Part shown: piece by piece, positions 61,728 through 64,000 of the stretch
Layout: each line of letters begins with the position of its first letter
How positions within the stretch are numbered: the first letter of the stretch is position 1
DNA from: Tepidibacter mesophilus
Lineage (GTDB): Bacteria > Bacillota > Clostridia > Peptostreptococcales > Peptostreptococcaceae
NCBI RefSeq assembly: GCF_002724055.1
Contig: NZ_BDQY01000001.1
Span: forward strand, 248,001 to 312,000
DNA: 64,000 bases
Direction of reading: 5' to 3'
Program-made: the position numbers and the translations under genes
The notes under the pieces: generated by a model
Database searches by the model: none
Seen by the model: the letters and a program-made list of their open reading frames with translations, nothing else
Told to the model about the DNA's origin: nothing

Positions 61728-63209
61728 TTAATAATATTGTTTTGCTATATTCACTATTGATTCATCAAGTCCCATGAGAATGGATATATTTAGAGCATCC
61801 TTTGGAACCTCACAATCTTTTGTAACTCTTTCTAATCTATAGTCCATATTATCTTGTATTATTTGTATAGATTTTGATTTATTCAAATGTATTTTATATT
61901 TTAATGAATCAAAGTCTATGTCTTTTAGTCCTCTAACTTGATAATGAACTGTATTATAATCTATAACGCCATCATAATGAGTCGATATTACACTTATACT
62001 ATCAAAATTTTCTAAATATTCACACACAGATTTTACTAATATAGAGCCTTCTTTTGGATTTGTTCCTCTTGCAAATTCATCAAGAGCAACAAATCCATTT
62101 TCTCTTTTTATGGATTCTACAACTTCCTTTAACTTATGTATTTCAGCTCCAAATGTACTAAGACCCTTAGTTACAGATTGCATATCATCGGATATAAAAT
62201 ATATAAAATCTAGTATTGGAAATATAGCCTTTTTACAGAATACGAAAAATCCCATTTGCCCAAGCATTAAATTCAATACTATAGTATTTAAACTAATGCT
62301 CTTCCCCCCCATGTTAGCTCCTGTTATTACTGTCGATCCGCTATTTAAATCTATACTTATAGGTGTGAATTTCTTATTATTTTTTTCAACAATATCTTTT
62401 ACATATGGATTTACACTGTCATTTATAGTTATAATCATTTCATCACATATTTCAGGCCTTACCCCTTTATATTTAATGGCTAATTTTGTTTTCCCTATTA
62501 GAAAATCGAGTTTTGCTAAAGAACCTATATTGATTCGTATATTGTCTACAAACTGTTTTATTTCATTTGATAAATATTTCTTTATTTGTAGTTCTTCTTT
62601 TTCCTCAAGTATTACTATCTCTAGTCGTTCTTGTTTTAAGTTGTATATTATTTCTTCATCTATTTGATTAAATATTTTTTGCTCTATCTCCATTTTTCTA
62701 TATCTTATTTTTCTTAAATTCGCACTATACGAATCGTATATATAAAATGTAGGTATTCTTGTTTTTTGAGGGTCTAATAAATCTATTATTTTATCTGGTG
62801 ATTTAAATTTTATATCATATATTTGAATATTTATTTCTTTATATATCTCTATTAACTCCTCAATCAAAATACAAAAACATTTTATTTCAAATATCTCAAC
62901 CTCGTCCAAAACATTAGATTTTTCACATCTTTCAAGAGATTTTCTTATATCTTTAAATTTATATAGAATGTTTTCTACTTTCATATAATAATCTTTGTTT
63001 TTGATAAAGCTATTTTTCATTGTTTCTATGTAATTTAATTCCTTTACAAGAATGTCCTTTTGATTTTTTTTATAAGGTTTTATATCTTTTTTCATCTGTA
63101 ATCCATACGGTGTTAAAATATCTAGATTTCTCATTATATAATTAAATCCTATGGCTTCTCTTTGACTATCATCTAAAAATCTAATATTAACCACCTCCAA
63201 TAACGTCAA
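61728..63209 (-). CDS. MutS-related ATPase of the lysine fermentation cluster (KamC-like)
   Basis: The 493 residues lack MutS mismatch-recognition domains but keep the ATPase: Walker A TGANMGGKSISLNT, Walker B VALDEFARGTNPKEG and the final ISTHYDGV. The N-terminal half is a long helical region resembling the MutS lever/clamp. MutS-like genes sit beside lysine and ornithine aminomutase genes in many clostridia and fusobacteria. A chaperone or reactivation role for the B12 enzyme is suggested but unproven. It overlaps the upstream kamB-like gene by 23 bases. Confidence 0.8.
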   Translation of the reverse strand: MTLLEVVNIRFLDDSQREAIGFNYIMRNLDILTPYGLQMKKDIKPYKKNQKDILVKELNYIETMKNSFIKNKDYYMKVENILYKFKDIRKSLERCEKSNVLDEVEIFEIKCFCILIEELIEIYKEINIQIYDIKFKSPDKIIDLLDPQKTRIPTFYIYDSYSANLRKIRYRKMEIEQKIFNQIDEEIIYNLKQERLEIVILEEKEELQIKKYLSNEIKQFVDNIRINIGSLAKLDFLIGKTKLAIKYKGVRPEICDEMIITINDSVNPYVKDIVEKNNKKFTPISIDLNSGSTVITGANMGGKSISLNTIVLNLMLGQMGFFVFCKKAIFPILDFIYFISDDMQSVTKGLSTFGAEIHKLKEVVESIKRENGFVALDEFARGTNPKEGSILVKSVCEYLENFDSISVISTHYDGVIDYNTVHYQVRGLKDIDFDSLKYKIHLNKSKSIQIIQDNMDYRLERVTKDCEVPKDALNISILMGLDESIVNIAKQYY

Positions 63210-64000
63210 ATACAGGTAGTTTAACTTGTGCTCTTATTTTCTCTAAAAATTGATTTTTATCAAATTCATATCCATATATTGATTTAGGATTTACACTTAT
63301 CCCTATTAAATTTATTTTATTTATCACTTTTATATTTCCACCAGTTTTTAAGAATCTATACATTGTGCTGTTGCTTACAAATGACTTGGTTGAATCTTGT
63401 ATTAATATGGTTAGTTCCTTATACAAATCAGTGGATTTCATTATATCTTGAACTACTTTATCAAGAAGTAAACCTTTTATAACTATATGAGTTGAATTCT
63501 TATTTAAATTTTGTACTATTTCTTTTGATGAATCTATAGATGTTAAAAGATTCAAATCTTTAAATTGTAAATCTTCGTATATAACTCCAACTCTAGATAT
63601 ATTGTTTGCTTTTTCTAATACAATTTCATCTTCCTCCTTATCTAAAGATAAAGTATTGACAATATGTATAGTGTCTTTTACAACATCATTCATGCTTTTA
63701 GATACACAAGCACCCGTACAAAGTATTGTTGCATCTGTAATAAATGGTGATGCAGAAGTTTTTCTTGATAAGGCTCCATCTACTAATGCAAGTTCAGCTC
63801 CTAATTTAATCAAGCTGCCACATATACCCTTTATATCTTTATTAGAAGATGCTCCAGCAAGTTCTACATGTCCATCACTTAACGATTTGGATATTATAAC
63901 CTGTCCCATAGGAGTGTTTATATTTGTGCTAATTAGTATTTCTTTAGTTACATCGCTATTTAAAAAACACGTTTTACTAGTTGCAATCAATGTACCTTTA
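63187..64000 (-). CDS. KamB-like accessory protein of the lysine fermentation cluster (5' partial)
   Basis: The frame is open to the window edge (the codons before the TTG at 63990 read K-G-T), so the start is outside. The visible ~270 residues contain SLSDGHVELAGASSNKDIKG, LIKLGAELALVDGALSRKTS and ATILCTGACVSKSMNDV. This matches the protein of unknown function found next to the MutS-like gene in aminomutase clusters (KamB or its ornithine counterpart). It is probably part of the aminomutase maintenance system. Assignment rests mostly on context. Confidence 0.6.
   Translation of the reverse strand, partial: KGTLIATSKTCFLNSDVTKEILISTNINTPMGQVIISKSLSDGHVELAGASSNKDIKGICGSLIKLGAELALVDGALSRKTSASPFITDATILCTGACVSKSMNDVVKDTIHIVNTLSLDKEEDEIVLEKANNISRVGVIYEDLQFKDLNLLTSIDSSKEIVQNLNKNSTHIVIKGLLLDKVVQDIMKSTDLYKELTILIQDSTKSFVSNSTMYRFLKTGGNIKVINKINLIGISVNPKSIYGYEFDKNQFLEKIRAQVKLPVFDVIGGG

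Noticed and set aside
62110-62667. 185-codon plus-strand open frame opposite the MutS-like gene
   Set aside because: Shadow frame; the minus strand has clear Walker motifs.
1-64000. tRNA, rRNA, CRISPR array, intact insertion sequence or prophage genes
   Set aside because: None recognised on reading either strand.

Overview
The window is AT-rich (about 30% GC by eye), densely coded, with strong purine-rich Shine-Dalgarno (SD) sites. It reads as an anaerobic, spore-forming, amino-acid-fermenting Clostridia chromosome. Supporting genes are an Obg/Spo0B/L21/Prp/L27 cluster, a YpeB-like germination protein, a SpoIVFA-like stub, a B12-dependent ribonucleotide reductase, a lysine 5,6-aminomutase operon and a selenocysteine peroxiredoxin. 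A Peptostreptococcaceae-type organism (for example Tepidibacter-like) would fit, but that placement is inference. No rRNA, tRNA, CRISPR array or intact insertion sequence was seen.

Layout. 1-1.9 kb: 3' part of a LysM-M14 peptidase and recX on the plus strand, separated by an odd insert flanked by 29-bp direct repeats. 1.9-9.7 kb, minus strand: the conserved 97-aa stub, radical SAM, DUF2344, rng, [promoter and L21 leader], rplU, prp, rpmA and then spo0B-like, obg, yhbY. 9.9-12.5 kb: an FprA flavodiiron protein and small genes. 12.7-19.1 kb: a corrinoid-dependent methyltransferase operon (CobW-like GTPase, three URO-D-fold proteins, one corrinoid protein, one RACo-type reactivase). 19.4-22 kb: nrdJ. 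22-30 kb: GNAT, FMN reductase, PLP decarboxylase, membrane proteins, a ZIP transporter and germination/envelope genes. 30-40.6 kb: a double flavodoxin, LytTR/DUF3021, a PadR/DUF1700/DUF4097 operon, LiaF-like membrane genes and a YtrA-type GntR/ABC operon. 40.7-46.6 kb: rbsRKDACB. 46.7-56.4 kb: an accessory region with an SLH protein, PrsA, flavin reductase, MscS, several gene remnants and the selenoprotein. 56.5-64 kb: a lysine-to-butyrate fermentation operon (kamB partial, kamC, kamD, kamE, crt, hbd, thl).

The most notable items are these. (1) A peroxiredoxin at 55813-56379 has an in-frame UGA exactly at the peroxidatic cysteine, followed by a SECIS-like hairpin. (2) A structured element of about 130-155 nt occurs three times, always in the same orientation and directly upstream of an SD site (before a double flavodoxin, before rbsB inside the rbs operon, and before a flavin reductase). 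Its base-paired changes suggest a cis-acting RNA. (3) A corrinoid methyltransferase operon carries three URO-D paralogues, one of which has lost the zinc-ligand histidine. (4) There is a second palindromic repeat family, together with decayed copies of thl, zip, sigma/anti-sigma and acetyltransferase genes.

Functional themes are corrinoid chemistry (aminomutase, NrdJ, methyltransferases), amino-acid fermentation to butyrate, oxygen and peroxide defence (FprA, Sec-Prx, flavin reductases) and envelope sensing modules. All identifications come from reading motifs and context by eye. No alignment or database search was run.
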